Part shown: piece by piece, positions 16,313 to 24,841 of the stretch | Layout: every line of letters starts with the position of its first letter | How positions within the stretch are numbered: position 1 is the stretch's first letter | Source: Subdoligranulum variabile | GTDB lineage: Bacteria; Bacillota; Clostridia; Oscillospirales; Ruminococcaceae | Assembly: GCA_004554775.1 (NCBI GenBank) | Contig: SFKI01000003.1 | Coordinates: 1 to 64,000, forward strand | Length of the DNA: 64,000 nt | Reading direction: 5' to 3' | The notes under the pieces: generated by a model | The model's database searches: none | What the model saw: the letters and a program-made list of their open reading frames with translations, nothing else | What the model was told of the DNA's origin: nothing | Position numbers and translations under genes: made by a program

Positions 16313-16346
16313 GGCCGCATTGCTTACCGAAGTAAGCAATGCGGCC
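16313..16346. repeat. Perfect 15-bp stem with CGAA loop
   Basis: GGCCGCATTGCTTAC is followed by CGAA and the exact reverse complement of the first arm. There is no T-tract after it, so it is not a standard terminator. It sits between the PTS terminator and the IS66 remnant and could be an end structure of a lost element. Confidence 0.6.
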
Positions 16347-16456
16347 CTTGTAGTTAGGAAACGTCCACTGTGACAGCTAACAGCAAGGAGTGAAGTGTAT
16401 GACCGCAGAGAATGTCAAGCAAACGTTGCTTATCTGCATATAAGAATAAGCCAGTG

Positions 16457-16686
16457 AGCGAGCTATCCGCCCCTTTACAGTTGGGCGCAAGAATTGGATG
16501 GTGCTCAACACTCCCAGAGGAGCACAATCCAGTGCGATTCTCTACAGCATTGCAGAAACAGCCCAGACCAACAATTTGAAGCCGTATGAGTATTTCCGGT
16601 TTTTACTGGACGAGATTGCAGAGCATCTTTATGGCCGGGAGCATGATCCAAATGACCACGCGTTCTTAAATGATCTGCTGCCGTAG
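16457..16686 (+). pseudogene. IS66 transposase C-terminal remnant (right copy)
   Basis: On the plus strand this encodes SERAIRPFTVGRKNW, then LNTPRGAQSSAILYSIAETA, then LKPYEYFRFLLDEIAEHLYG, ending at a TAG: the C-terminal tail of an IS66-family transposase in one frame. It is the inverted counterpart of 12474-12700, with about 90% identity by eye. Identity continues beyond the stop into the 3' flank to about 16785. The catalytic DDE region and the accessory genes are missing. Confidence 0.87.
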
Positions 16687-16801
16687 TCGGACAAACTGCC
16701 TGACATTTGCAAAAAAGAAAATTTGAAGTTTGCTGGAGCCGGGTTTGGCTCCAGTTTTATTTTTGCTTGACGGCTGTGGTTGATCGGTTACCAAAGAAAT
16801 A

Positions 16802-16848
16802 AGCAAAGCCCCCAGGCCGGATTTTGTATCCAGCCTGGGGGCTTTGCT
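16802..16848 (-). terminator. Bidirectional terminator at the end of rloB
   Basis: AGCAAAGCCCCCAGGC pairs perfectly with its complement across a 15-base loop. It lies 22 bp beyond the rloB stop codon; a T-rich run is present on either strand side. Confidence 0.8.
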
Positions 16849-16869
16849 ATATTTTCAAATTGATGCAGT

Positions 16870-17493
16870 TCAAATCTTGGAGCTCAAATACTCCACAAGT
16901 TCCCAAACTGTTGTCAGAGGGTTGCTCTGTCGCGAAATCGGCTCGATGCCTTGGCTCTGGATTTGGCTGGCACGAGTTTTCGCTCTCTGAATTGCAGTTG
17001 CCTGCAAAGGCTTCAAAACGTCAAAGCAATCCTTGTTCTTCTCATAATCGGGGATTCTGTTTGGCTGTTTCAGCAAGCGAATCAATGCCTGACAATCTTC
17101 GACCTCTGTCTGCTGATTTACAAAGTGTAACAAGAACCATAGCTCGAAGGATGGATTGGAGTAGGCTAGATGATAGCCCTCCTTTTGAGCGGACTGTTTG
17201 GCGCGCAGAAGAATCTCGTTGGAATTATCGTCACGGTCAAATACGCACCAGATGGAATCGCCATCTTCCGGATAATACGGATTATTGCCCATCGTTGCCT
17301 TGGCCTTCTGCACAAGCCTGTCAGCGGACTTATACTGCGAAGAAATCGGGATAATGTCGATATTACAGCCACGGCTTCGAAAACGCTTGAAATAGCGAAT
17401 TTCGGTTTCGCTGCCCTCGCAGATGAGATACACCACTGGGTTGCGCTTTCTGGTGTGAGCAGACTTGCGGCTGATTTCTTTTACTCTGCCCAT
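16870..17493 (-). CDS. rloB: RloB family protein
   Basis: This 207-residue RloB-family (PF13707-like) protein begins MGRVKEISRKSAHTRKRN and contains YLICEGSETEIRYF, WCVFDRDDNSN and NPSFELWFLLHF, the acidic residues of a TOPRIM-like fold that this family is thought to share. RloA/RloB pairs were named as genes linked to type I restriction loci, and related ATPase plus TOPRIM-like pairs act in abortive phage defence. The 5' end overlaps rloA by 13 bp, so the pair is coupled. GC content is lower than in the core genes. Activity is inferred from family, not proven. Confidence 0.88.
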   Translation of the reverse strand: MGRVKEISRKSAHTRKRNPVVYLICEGSETEIRYFKRFRSRGCNIDIIPISSQYKSADRLVQKAKATMGNNPYYPEDGDSIWCVFDRDDNSNEILLRAKQSAQKEGYHLAYSNPSFELWFLLHFVNQQTEVEDCQALIRLLKQPNRIPDYEKNKDCFDVLKPLQATAIQRAKTRASQIQSQGIEPISRQSNPLTTVWELVEYLSSKI

Positions 17494-18665
17494 GCTGCAC
17501 TCCCTCCAATGAACGGAATCGCGCCGTAGCGGCCTTGCAGATACCCCTTGGAGATGTTCTCCCCCTTCCGGGGAGAAAACTCGGTCAGAGCGTAAATATC
17601 GGTCTGCATGGTTTTTTCATCTTTCTCTGCAAACCAGATCTGATCACGCCGAAGCAAAGTTAGGTCGAGAAGCCCGGTGTCGTGGGTCGTGAAGATGAGT
17701 TGTGTATGGTTTGTATTGATGGCGGCGTCTTGCATCATTTCGATCAAGTGCCGGGTCAGGAGTGGGTGCATACTGGATTCAATCTCGTCTACCACCAGAA
17801 CAGCCCCAGATTCCAGAGCAGCGAGCCACATACCGATGCGAGAAAAGAATCGCTGTGTTCCAACGGATTCCTGCCCCAACGGAAGCCAGAAGCCCTTGGA
17901 TGTGCCATCTTCAGTGTCGAGAGTGTGCAGTGCAGAAATGATAGGTTCTTCCTTGGAACCAGTGATGCGGATGTCTTTGATGCCTAGATCGGCATACAGC
18001 ATTTCATGCAGGATACGGCTCTTTTCAGAGCCGCCCTGCCGGATGGCAGACAGAGCGGCATCCAGCCGCATTTCTGTTCCCACGAAACCTGTCAGCTTTT
18101 CAAAGAACCACAGATACGCTTTTTCGGTTTGCGGACAGTTCCACTCGTTCGAGGTGGACAGATACAGACGATTTTCGGCAGTTCGTCCAGCAAGCGTGAA
18201 CTGCTCTTGAATGTTCTCGCGGAACTGATAGCCATTGTTTTCTCTGGAAAAAATCAGTGCTTCCCGACCATTAGGCCAGTGATAGAGATATTCGGTCAAG
18301 ATTCTGGACTTGTCAAACGAGAACCCATAGGCATACTTGATGCCGCCATAGAAGTAGATGGCTTCAAAACTGGTCGGCTGTGTAGGCTGGTCTGTGAAAG
18401 CAAACGGTTCCTGCGGAAGCGGTTCGCCCTTCAGCAGCTTGGCATATCGGCCACAGACCATTTCCCGCATGAGCAGGAGTGCATGGAGGACATTGCTCTT
18501 TCCGGCTGCATTTGCACCGTACAGTGCCAGCACTGGAACAAGCTGTTTCTTCTCGTCCGGTGAAATCAGGCAGTCGACCAGACTTTTATCTGTAGATGCT
18601 TTCAAGCTGATGATGGCTGTATCTTTGATGGAACGGTGGTTGGTGACTGAAAATTGAAGCAGCAT
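17481..18665 (-). CDS. rloA: RloA-type AAA_21/AAA_15 ATPase
   Basis: This 394-residue SMC/OLD-like ATPase begins MLLQFSVTNHRSIKDTAIISL, the typical start of the AAA_15/AAA_21 family. Walker A is GANAAGKSN near residue 52. The ABC-type signature region is less clear; Walker B VLVVDEIESSMHPLL and the switch FTTHDTGLLD are clear. RloA is the partner of RloB, and in related systems the ATPase senses infection and releases or activates the TOPRIM-like effector. The gene lies 1.3 kb from the type I restriction operon and is transcribed away from it, as part of the same defence island. Confidence 0.9.
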   Translation of the reverse strand: MLLQFSVTNHRSIKDTAIISLKASTDKSLVDCLISPDEKKQLVPVLALYGANAAGKSNVLHALLLMREMVCGRYAKLLKGEPLPQEPFAFTDQPTQPTSFEAIYFYGGIKYAYGFSFDKSRILTEYLYHWPNGREALIFSRENNGYQFRENIQEQFTLAGRTAENRLYLSTSNEWNCPQTEKAYLWFFEKLTGFVGTEMRLDAALSAIRQGGSEKSRILHEMLYADLGIKDIRITGSKEEPIISALHTLDTEDGTSKGFWLPLGQESVGTQRFFSRIGMWLAALESGAVLVVDEIESSMHPLLTRHLIEMMQDAAINTNHTQLIFTTHDTGLLDLTLLRRDQIWFAEKDEKTMQTDIYALTEFSPRKGENISKGYLQGRYGAIPFIGGSAAWAE

Positions 18666-18919
18666 CGCAATTCCTCCCAGATAATTTTCTGAATCCAGTG
18701 TACTCTATTCCAGGCGGAAAGTCAAATCTTAATTTCGATATTTGCAGATGTTTTTCAAAAATCGAGAATAAAATTTAAAATATCGGCTTTTTATACGGTT
18801 CTAGTACTATTAGAGTTTGTTCTGCATACACAATCTCCCTCACCACTACTTCCTCCGCCCATTCCAGTTTAAGAACATTCTTGAATTCCGTCCGACAAAA
18901 ACGCATTTCCTAGTTCGAA

Positions 18920-19262
18920 AGACGGTTATTTACTATTTTGACGTTCGATAATGGTCGTTCATCAAATGGTATCGTGGTCGGACCTGAATTTTCAAGGATG
19001 ATGGCGGAGATTCTTCTTCAACATATTGATAACGAAATCCTATTAGAGCTTGAAAAAGATGGTATTTTCTATAAAGTCGATTATGCTGCTTTCAGATATG
19101 TGGATGACATTTTCCTCTTTTCTAATCAACCTCAAGTTCTTGAACAGATATTATCAAAATATACGTAGGTTGAATATTTTGAGCGTAGGATTATATAGCC
19201 GGAACGATAATCTACACATGGAAAAATCGAACATCTATAAATCCAAAGTTTACATCACACCA
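18920..19262 (+). pseudogene. Reverse transcriptase remnant, antiviral (Abi/UG) type
   Basis: The plus strand from about 18938 encodes NGIVVGPEFSRMMAEILLQHID, spaced before FRYVDDIFLF, with YVDD at 19097-19108. These are RT motifs in the form seen in Abi and DRT-type defence RTs. After a stop at 19166-19168 the match continues in another frame (LHMEKSNIY, then KVYITP), a typical K...P segment after the active site. The N-terminal fingers and the entire C-terminal effector part are missing. The right end abuts the inverted hsdS cassette, so cassette insertion may have cut the gene. Confidence 0.75.
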
Positions 19263-19278
19263 ATATCGAAACATAAAA

Positions 19279-19806
19279 CTTACGCTGATGAAGGGTGATA
19301 AGGTGGTCGAGCTGCTGAAAAAAAGAGCCAATTTGCTGCTGTTCGACATAATCCTTCGGCATCGTTAGGGTTGTTTCGAAGAAGTCCGCTGGCGCAACAT
19401 TCAATAAGCCGTGGTTCCGCGCACCTTCGGCTGCAATGGCCTGAATACCCTTGTGCCACAAGTCGGTGTTATAATAGGTGACTATATAATCAGAACTGGT
19501 CTTTCTCTCATCCAAAATTTTGAAAACAATGTAAAGCGTTGATAATACGCCACTTTCGTAACGGTCAAGACGCTTAATTGCACCCCAAGGAGCATCGGAA
19601 GATGTACTTTTATTGTAAGCAAATTCACCATTCCTAACAAGAAAATAACCGCTTACATCCTTGCTTGCTATGCGCTTATCGAAGAACTCATTCTGGTTAA
19701 TTAGACCATACTGCGCGGAGATTGTCAGTGGCAAAGTTGATTCGAAATTTTCGTTTTTGCGTGTGATGCGTTCGACAACTTCCCCTAACTTCCGCTGTTC
19801 CCAAGC
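19279..19806 (-). pseudogene. Silent hsdS cassette, inverted (one target-recognition domain)
   Basis: On the minus strand a single HsdS half-unit runs from AWEQRKLGEVVERI to LDHLITLHQRK. It contains one target-recognition domain (QYGLINQNEFFDKRIASKDVS...) but no start codon or ribosome binding site at its 5' edge. Its two ends are short repeats: GCTTGGGAACAGCGGAAGTT near 19806-19787 and a 24-bp repeat at 19279-19302 encoding LITLHQRK. Both also bound the recognition domains of the active hsdS and the second silent cassette. It is oriented opposite to the active gene, so exchange could occur by inversion. Confidence 0.85.
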
Positions 19807-19931
19807 GTATGTATTTTATGGCATAAGCCACAATTTTTTGTGGAAACCTTAGCTATCTGTGTTATAATAGAAATAACTACTTACGCTTTTCCCAAGAAAG
19901 GGTATTTTCTAAAGCAAAAGGAGCTTGACCG

Positions 19932-22508
19932 ATGAACAAACAACAGCTTGCACAGAAGATTTGGGCTTCTGCTAACCAGATGCGCTCCAAAATCGAGGCC
20001 AGTGAGTACAAAGACTTTATCCTTGGTTTTATTTTTTATAAATATCTGTCCGATAAAGAAATCGAATTTCTGAAAGACAACGATTATGACGATGAGCTGC
20101 TGAAAACCGTAACCGAGGACGACCCCGAAACCGTCAAATGGGTGCAGGAAAACATCGGCTATTTTATCTCCTACAAAGATTTCTTCTCTACCTGGCTCGG
20201 CATGGGCAAGGATTTTGATGTTTCCAATGTGCGTGATGCGCTGTCGGCATTCAGCCGGCTGATCTCCCCCACGCACAAGCGTGTGTTTGAGAAAATCTTC
20301 AACACACTGGAAACCGGTCTTTCCAAACTGGGCGACAGCTCCGGCACCCAGACCAAAGCCATCAGCGGCTTGCTGAACCTGATCAAGGATATTCCGATGG
20401 ACGGCAAGCAGGGCTATGATGTGCTGGGCTTCATCTATGAATATCTTATCAGTATGTTTGCCGCCAATGCCGGCAAAAAGGCCGGCGAGTTCTACACGCC
20501 CCATGAGGTTTCGCTGCTGATGTCCGAAATTGTGGCAAGCCACCTGCAGGGCAAGAACGAAATCAAAATCTATGACCCGACCAGCGGTTCCGGCTCGCTG
20601 CTGATCAACATCGGCAAAAGCGTTTCCAAGTATATGGCAGACGCAAACAATGTAAAATACTACGCGCAGGAGCTGAAAGAGAACACCTACAACCTGACCC
20701 GTATGAATCTGGTAATGCGCGGCATCAAGCCGGACAATATCGTTACCCGCAACGGCGATACACTGGAGGAGGACTGGCCCTACTTTGATGATGCCGACCC
20801 CATCAACTCCTATGACCCGCTGTATGTAGATGCCGTAGTATCGAACCCGCCGTATTCGCAGGCATGGGATCCTACCAACAAGGAGGGCGACGCCCGTTAT
20901 GCCCGCTTTGGTCTGGCACCCAAGGGTAAGGCGGACTATGCCTTTTTGCTGCACGACCTTTACCATATCAAGCCAGACGGCATTATGACCATCGTTTTGC
21001 CCCACGGTGTTCTGTTCCGCGGCGGTGAGGAAGGCACGATCCGCAAAAATCTGATTGAGAACAACCACATTGACGCCATCATCGGTCTGCCCGCCAACAT
21101 TTTCTTTGGCACGGGCATTCCCACCATCATTATGGTGTTGCGCCAAAAGCGCGAGCGCGAGGATGTACTTATCATTGACGCCTCCAAGGGGTACACCAAG
21201 GAGGGCAAAAACAACAAGCTCCGCGCCTCCGACATCAAGCGCATTGCCGATACCTTTGTAAAGCGTGAGAGCATCCCCAAATTTTCCCGCACGGTCAGCC
21301 GTGAGGAAATCCGCGCCAACGACTACAACTTAAACATTCCCCGCTATGTGGACTCCTCTGATGCGGCGGAGCATTGGGATGTATACGCCTCTATGTTCGG
21401 CGGCATCCCCGCAGCAGAGCTGGACGAGCTTTCCGCGTACTGGGCGGCGTTCCCTGCACTGCGCGGTGAATTGTTTGCTGAAAACGGAACGCCCTATGCG
21501 GCGCTGACCGTTGAGGACATCAAGTCGGCTATCAAAAACAGCCGCGATGTAACCGCCTTTGAGGACGCCTATCGCTCCGCCTTTGCTGCGCTGCCCGCCT
21601 ATATGAAGGCTGTCCTGTTGGACGGCATGGACAAAATTGAGATTGCCAAGACGGAAACCACCCTCAGCGAGGATATTTTTGCGCGCCTTGCCGACATTCC
21701 GCTGATTGACAAGTACGAGGCTTATCAGCTGCTGGACGACCACTGGAACACGATTGCCGTTGACCTTGAAATGATCCAGACCGAGGGGTTCGGTGCAGCC
21801 AAAAAGGTAGACCCCCATCTTGTCACCAAGAAGAAGGGCAACGAGGAGCAGGAAGTGCAGGACGGCTGGGTCGGGCACATTCTGCCCTTTGATCTGCTGC
21901 AAAAAACGCTGTTGAAAGATAAGGCTGGCGCGCTCCACGCGCTGGAAAATCAGCTTGCCGAGCTTCCCGCCGAATATGAAGCCCTGCTGGATGAATTTGC
22001 CGAGGACGACAAGGACGCCTATAAGGAGTGCTTTACCGAAGAAGGCGATGCTTTTGTGCCGAAGGAGATTGCCAAAAAGGTCAAGGAACTGCGGCGGGAC
22101 CGCACCCCCGAAGCACAAAATGCCTGCCGCATTTTCAGCCGTGTAGAGGAACTGACCAGGCAGGAAAAGGCACTGAAAGCCGAAATCAAATCTGACGCAG
22201 CAGCACTGGAAGCCCTGACCAAAAAGACCATTGAGGGGCTGACCGATGCGCAGGTGTTGGAGCTGCTGGAGCAAAAATGGATTGCGCCCTTTACGAACGA
22301 GCTTGCCAAGCTGCCCGATGCCATGGTGGACAGCCTTGTCAGCAAGATTCAGACCCTGCAAAATAAATATAGCACAACCTTCTTTGATGTGGAAAGCGAA
22401 ATCCGCGCCACCGAAAAGCAGCTGGCCGCGATGATGGACGACCTTACCGGCAGTGAGTACGACCTGAAAGGCCTGAGCGAGTTCAAGACGCTCTTGTTGG
22501 GTGACTGA
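19932..22508 (+). CDS. hsdM: Type I restriction-modification DNA methyltransferase subunit
   Basis: This 858-residue HsdM methylates adenine in the recognition site of the type I complex. The N-terminal HsdM_N domain is followed by the N6-methyltransferase core: GEFYTP at residues 185-190, DPTSGSGSLL at 215-224 (AdoMet site) and catalytic NPPY at 305-308. A helical C-terminal extension of about 350 residues makes it longer than the classic 520-aa subunit, as in some Firmicutes and EcoR124-like systems. AAAAGGAG precedes the start, and a TATAAT box lies at 19863-19868. It overlaps the hsdS frame region, and together with hsdS it would form the modification enzyme. Confidence 0.96.
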   Translation: MNKQQLAQKIWASANQMRSKIEASEYKDFILGFIFYKYLSDKEIEFLKDNDYDDELLKTVTEDDPETVKWVQENIGYFISYKDFFSTWLGMGKDFDVSNVRDALSAFSRLISPTHKRVFEKIFNTLETGLSKLGDSSGTQTKAISGLLNLIKDIPMDGKQGYDVLGFIYEYLISMFAANAGKKAGEFYTPHEVSLLMSEIVASHLQGKNEIKIYDPTSGSGSLLINIGKSVSKYMADANNVKYYAQELKENTYNLTRMNLVMRGIKPDNIVTRNGDTLEEDWPYFDDADPINSYDPLYVDAVVSNPPYSQAWDPTNKEGDARYARFGLAPKGKADYAFLLHDLYHIKPDGIMTIVLPHGVLFRGGEEGTIRKNLIENNHIDAIIGLPANIFFGTGIPTIIMVLRQKREREDVLIIDASKGYTKEGKNNKLRASDIKRIADTFVKRESIPKFSRTVSREEIRANDYNLNIPRYVDSSDAAEHWDVYASMFGGIPAAELDELSAYWAAFPALRGELFAENGTPYAALTVEDIKSAIKNSRDVTAFEDAYRSAFAALPAYMKAVLLDGMDKIEIAKTETTLSEDIFARLADIPLIDKYEAYQLLDDHWNTIAVDLEMIQTEGFGAAKKVDPHLVTKKKGNEEQEVQDGWVGHILPFDLLQKTLLKDKAGALHALENQLAELPAEYEALLDEFAEDDKDAYKECFTEEGDAFVPKEIAKKVKELRRDRTPEAQNACRIFSRVEELTRQEKALKAEIKSDAAALEALTKKTIEGLTDAQVLELLEQKWIAPFTNELAKLPDAMVDSLVSKIQTLQNKYSTTFFDVESEIRATEKQLAAMMDDLTGSEYDLKGLSEFKTLLLGD

Positions 22509-22509
22509 T

Positions 22510-23748
22510 ATGGCAAAACAGAACAAACCTGCCATCCGATTCAAGGGATTTACTGACGCTTGGGAACAGCGTAAGTCTGGTGAAATAGCTCCACTTCGAG
22601 GAGGATTTGCTTTTAAGAGCAATGAGTATTGTGCCGAAGGAGTTCCCATTGTTCGAATTTCAAACATATTATCAGATGGTTCAGTAGGCGCTGATTTTGC
22701 AAACTATGATGAACAAGACGATGATGAGGCTTATGCTCTTTACGATGGAGCTGCTGTACTTGCTATGTCTGGAGCGACAACGGGGAAGGTTTCTGTACTA
22801 CATGCTGAAAAAGGACGTAAATACTATCAAAATCAGCGAGTAGGTTATTTTATGCCTACAGATAATTGTGATTATGGATTTATACGAACGCTCATGAAAT
22901 CACAGCTATTTGCAGACCAATTATCTGCTGTTCTCGTTGCGGGAGCACAGCCTAATGTATCTTCAAAAGAGATTGACGGATTTGAATATATGATTCCTCA
23001 ATCTAAAGAAGAGCAGCATAGAATTGGAGAATATTTTTCAAATCTCGACACCCTTATCACCCTTCATCAGCGTAAGTATGACAAGCTGCAAGTTTTGAAG
23101 AAAGCCATGCTTGAAAAAATGTTTCCAAAAAATGGAAGCAGCGTCCCCGAAATTCGATTCAAGGGATTTACTGACGCCTGGGAACAGCGGAAGTTATCTG
23201 AGTTACTCTATTTATCAAGTGAAAGAAATAATGGGAGCTATACTAGAGATGATGTTTTAGCAGCCTCGTTAGGAACAGAATTACAGAAGAAACACATTTA
23301 TTTTGGTTTAAGAGCAACGGATGAATCCGTAAAAAATTACAAGGTAGTACTTCCAAACGATGTAATATACACGAAGTCTCCAATTAAAGGATTTCCTAAT
23401 GGAATTATTAGGACAAGTAAGGGCGAAAACGGCATAGTTCCTACTCTTTATTGTGTTTATCACAGTGTTGATGTAATCAATCCATCAATTATTCAGGCAT
23501 ACTTTGAAAGTAAGGAAAGACTGGATGCATACTTGGTTCCACTTGTAAATATTGGGGCAAGAAATAATGTTAATATAACGGATAAAGAATTTCTGGATGG
23601 ATCGCTTTGTATCCCGAAGGATAAAGCTGAACAGGATAAAATAGTCGATGTATTGGAACGGCTCTCTAACCTTATCACCCTTCATCAGCGTGAGTTAGAA
23701 AAGCTGCAAAATATCAAAAAATCCATGCTCGAAAAGATGTTTGTCTAA
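22510..23748 (+). CDS. hsdS: Type I restriction-modification specificity subunit
   Basis: This 412-residue HsdS has two target-recognition domains, each opened by IRFKGFTDAWEQRK and closed by TLHQRK/E followed by a conserved coiled helix ending MLEKMF. The two half-sites read by TRD1 and TRD2 set the DNA target of both methylation and cleavage. I chose the ATG at 22510; a GTG at 22501 is in frame but overlaps the end of hsdM. The recognition domains are AT-rich compared with the flanks, as usual for exchanged cassettes. The short boundary repeats are shared with two silent half-genes at 19279-19806 and 28558-29034, so at least four domains are available at this locus. Confidence 0.95.
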   Translation: MAKQNKPAIRFKGFTDAWEQRKSGEIAPLRGGFAFKSNEYCAEGVPIVRISNILSDGSVGADFANYDEQDDDEAYALYDGAAVLAMSGATTGKVSVLHAEKGRKYYQNQRVGYFMPTDNCDYGFIRTLMKSQLFADQLSAVLVAGAQPNVSSKEIDGFEYMIPQSKEEQHRIGEYFSNLDTLITLHQRKYDKLQVLKKAMLEKMFPKNGSSVPEIRFKGFTDAWEQRKLSELLYLSSERNNGSYTRDDVLAASLGTELQKKHIYFGLRATDESVKNYKVVLPNDVIYTKSPIKGFPNGIIRTSKGENGIVPTLYCVYHSVDVINPSIIQAYFESKERLDAYLVPLVNIGARNNVNITDKEFLDGSLCIPKDKAEQDKIVDVLERLSNLITLHQRELEKLQNIKKSMLEKMFV

Positions 23749-23764
23749 GGAGAATCGTGAAAAA

Positions 23765-24418
23765 ATGGGAAAAATTATTTTATATCACGGCACTCCCGAC
23801 AAAATCGTTGTGCCGAAATTTGGCGGCGGGGATGATAAACACGACTATGGCAGGGGCTTTTACCTTACCGAGAACATCGAACTTGCCAAAGAATGGGCGG
23901 TCTGCCGCCCGAACGACACAAACGGCTGGATTCACAAGTACGAGCTGGAAACCGCCGGGCTGAAAATTCTGGATTTTCAGCAGCACAGTGTTCTTGCGTG
24001 GCTGGCAGAGCTGATGAAGCGCCGGGACGCCGCCGACTCTAAGCGATACCGTATGCTGGCAAAGAAATTTATCGAAAAATACGGCATGGATACCCGCGAT
24101 TATGATGTGATTTGCGGCTGGCGCGCAAACGCCTCCTACTTTTACATCGCCAAAGAGTTTGTGCGCGATAATATTGATGTGGATATTCTGGAAGATCTGC
24201 TGTCGCTGGGCGGTTTGGGCATCCAGTATTGCATCAAGTCCGAGGCCGCGTATGCAAATCTGAAAGAAATAACCGACGAGCTGCTTGCCGTGGACTACAC
24301 TGAATTTAACGACAGGTACAATCAGCGCGACATAACGGCAAGAAAACGGATGCGCAAACTGGTGGATTCCGACGCGAACACGGTCACAAAGGTGTTCAGC
24401 ACACTGTTTGAGAGGTGA
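23765..24418 (+). CDS. DUF3990-family putative ADP-ribosyltransferase
   Basis: This 217-residue protein resembles DUF3990, a family related to ADP-ribosyltransferases. The N-terminus MGKIILYHGTPDKIVVP has the H8 of the first ART motif. GRGFYLTENIELAKEWA gives Y33 of the second, and LGIQYCIKSEAA offers Q154 as a candidate third catalytic residue. The start at 23765 is chosen because the family begins at this point; the frame extends to 23741 without a convincing site. It lies 16 bp after hsdS and 6 bp before the next gene, within the restriction operon. As a NAD-using toxin it would fit with the NADAR protein two genes downstream, but that is inference. Substrate unknown. Confidence 0.78.
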   Translation: MGKIILYHGTPDKIVVPKFGGGDDKHDYGRGFYLTENIELAKEWAVCRPNDTNGWIHKYELETAGLKILDFQQHSVLAWLAELMKRRDAADSKRYRMLAKKFIEKYGMDTRDYDVICGWRANASYFYIAKEFVRDNIDVDILEDLLSLGGLGIQYCIKSEAAYANLKEITDELLAVDYTEFNDRYNQRDITARKRMRKLVDSDANTVTKVFSTLFER

Positions 24419-24424
24419 GGGACA

Positions 24425-24841
24425 ATGCGCGCGTATGCAAAGGAATATGTAAGCGATGTAGTCGAAAATCAGGGCAAGCTCTTTGACCTTGTGGCACAGA
24501 AATACCCTGACAAGGATACTGCGGCTTTTATCAATTCCTATATGGCAAGCAAAACCAGAAAAAGCATTGACGAAGCCAAAGCCTATGTAAACACGATGAG
24601 CGCCCCCGAATTGTGGGATTACTTTTGCAAAACCGAGGACTTTACGCTGAAGGACGGCAAAGCCATCGAGGGGTTTATGCCGGACTGGATTGGCGAATTT
24701 TATGCGTATTATCAATGGTATTATAATCTGCCCAGCAGCGAGGTCGTAAAAAAAGTGCCGGTTGCTTTTCTGGAAAAAGCATACGGCGGGCTGCATGATC
24801 TGGAACTGGATTTGGCGGTACAAAAAGTCGGTGAAGTATAA
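24425..24841 (+). CDS. Unknown 138-aa protein between ART-like and NADAR genes
   Basis: I do not recognise a named domain. The protein is acidic, mostly helical by eye and rich in aromatic residues in the second half (DWIGEFYAYYQWYYNLPSS). No signal peptide or membrane segment is seen. The ATG at 24425 follows GAGGTGAGGGAC, a good binding site. It starts 6 bp after the ART-like gene and its stop overlaps the NADAR start by one base, so all three are translationally linked. Its position next to a DUF3990 protein suggests an antitoxin or partner role, which is inference. Confidence 0.8.
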   Translation: MRAYAKEYVSDVVENQGKLFDLVAQKYPDKDTAAFINSYMASKTRKSIDEAKAYVNTMSAPELWDYFCKTEDFTLKDGKAIEGFMPDWIGEFYAYYQWYYNLPSSEVVKKVPVAFLEKAYGGLHDLELDLAVQKVGEV

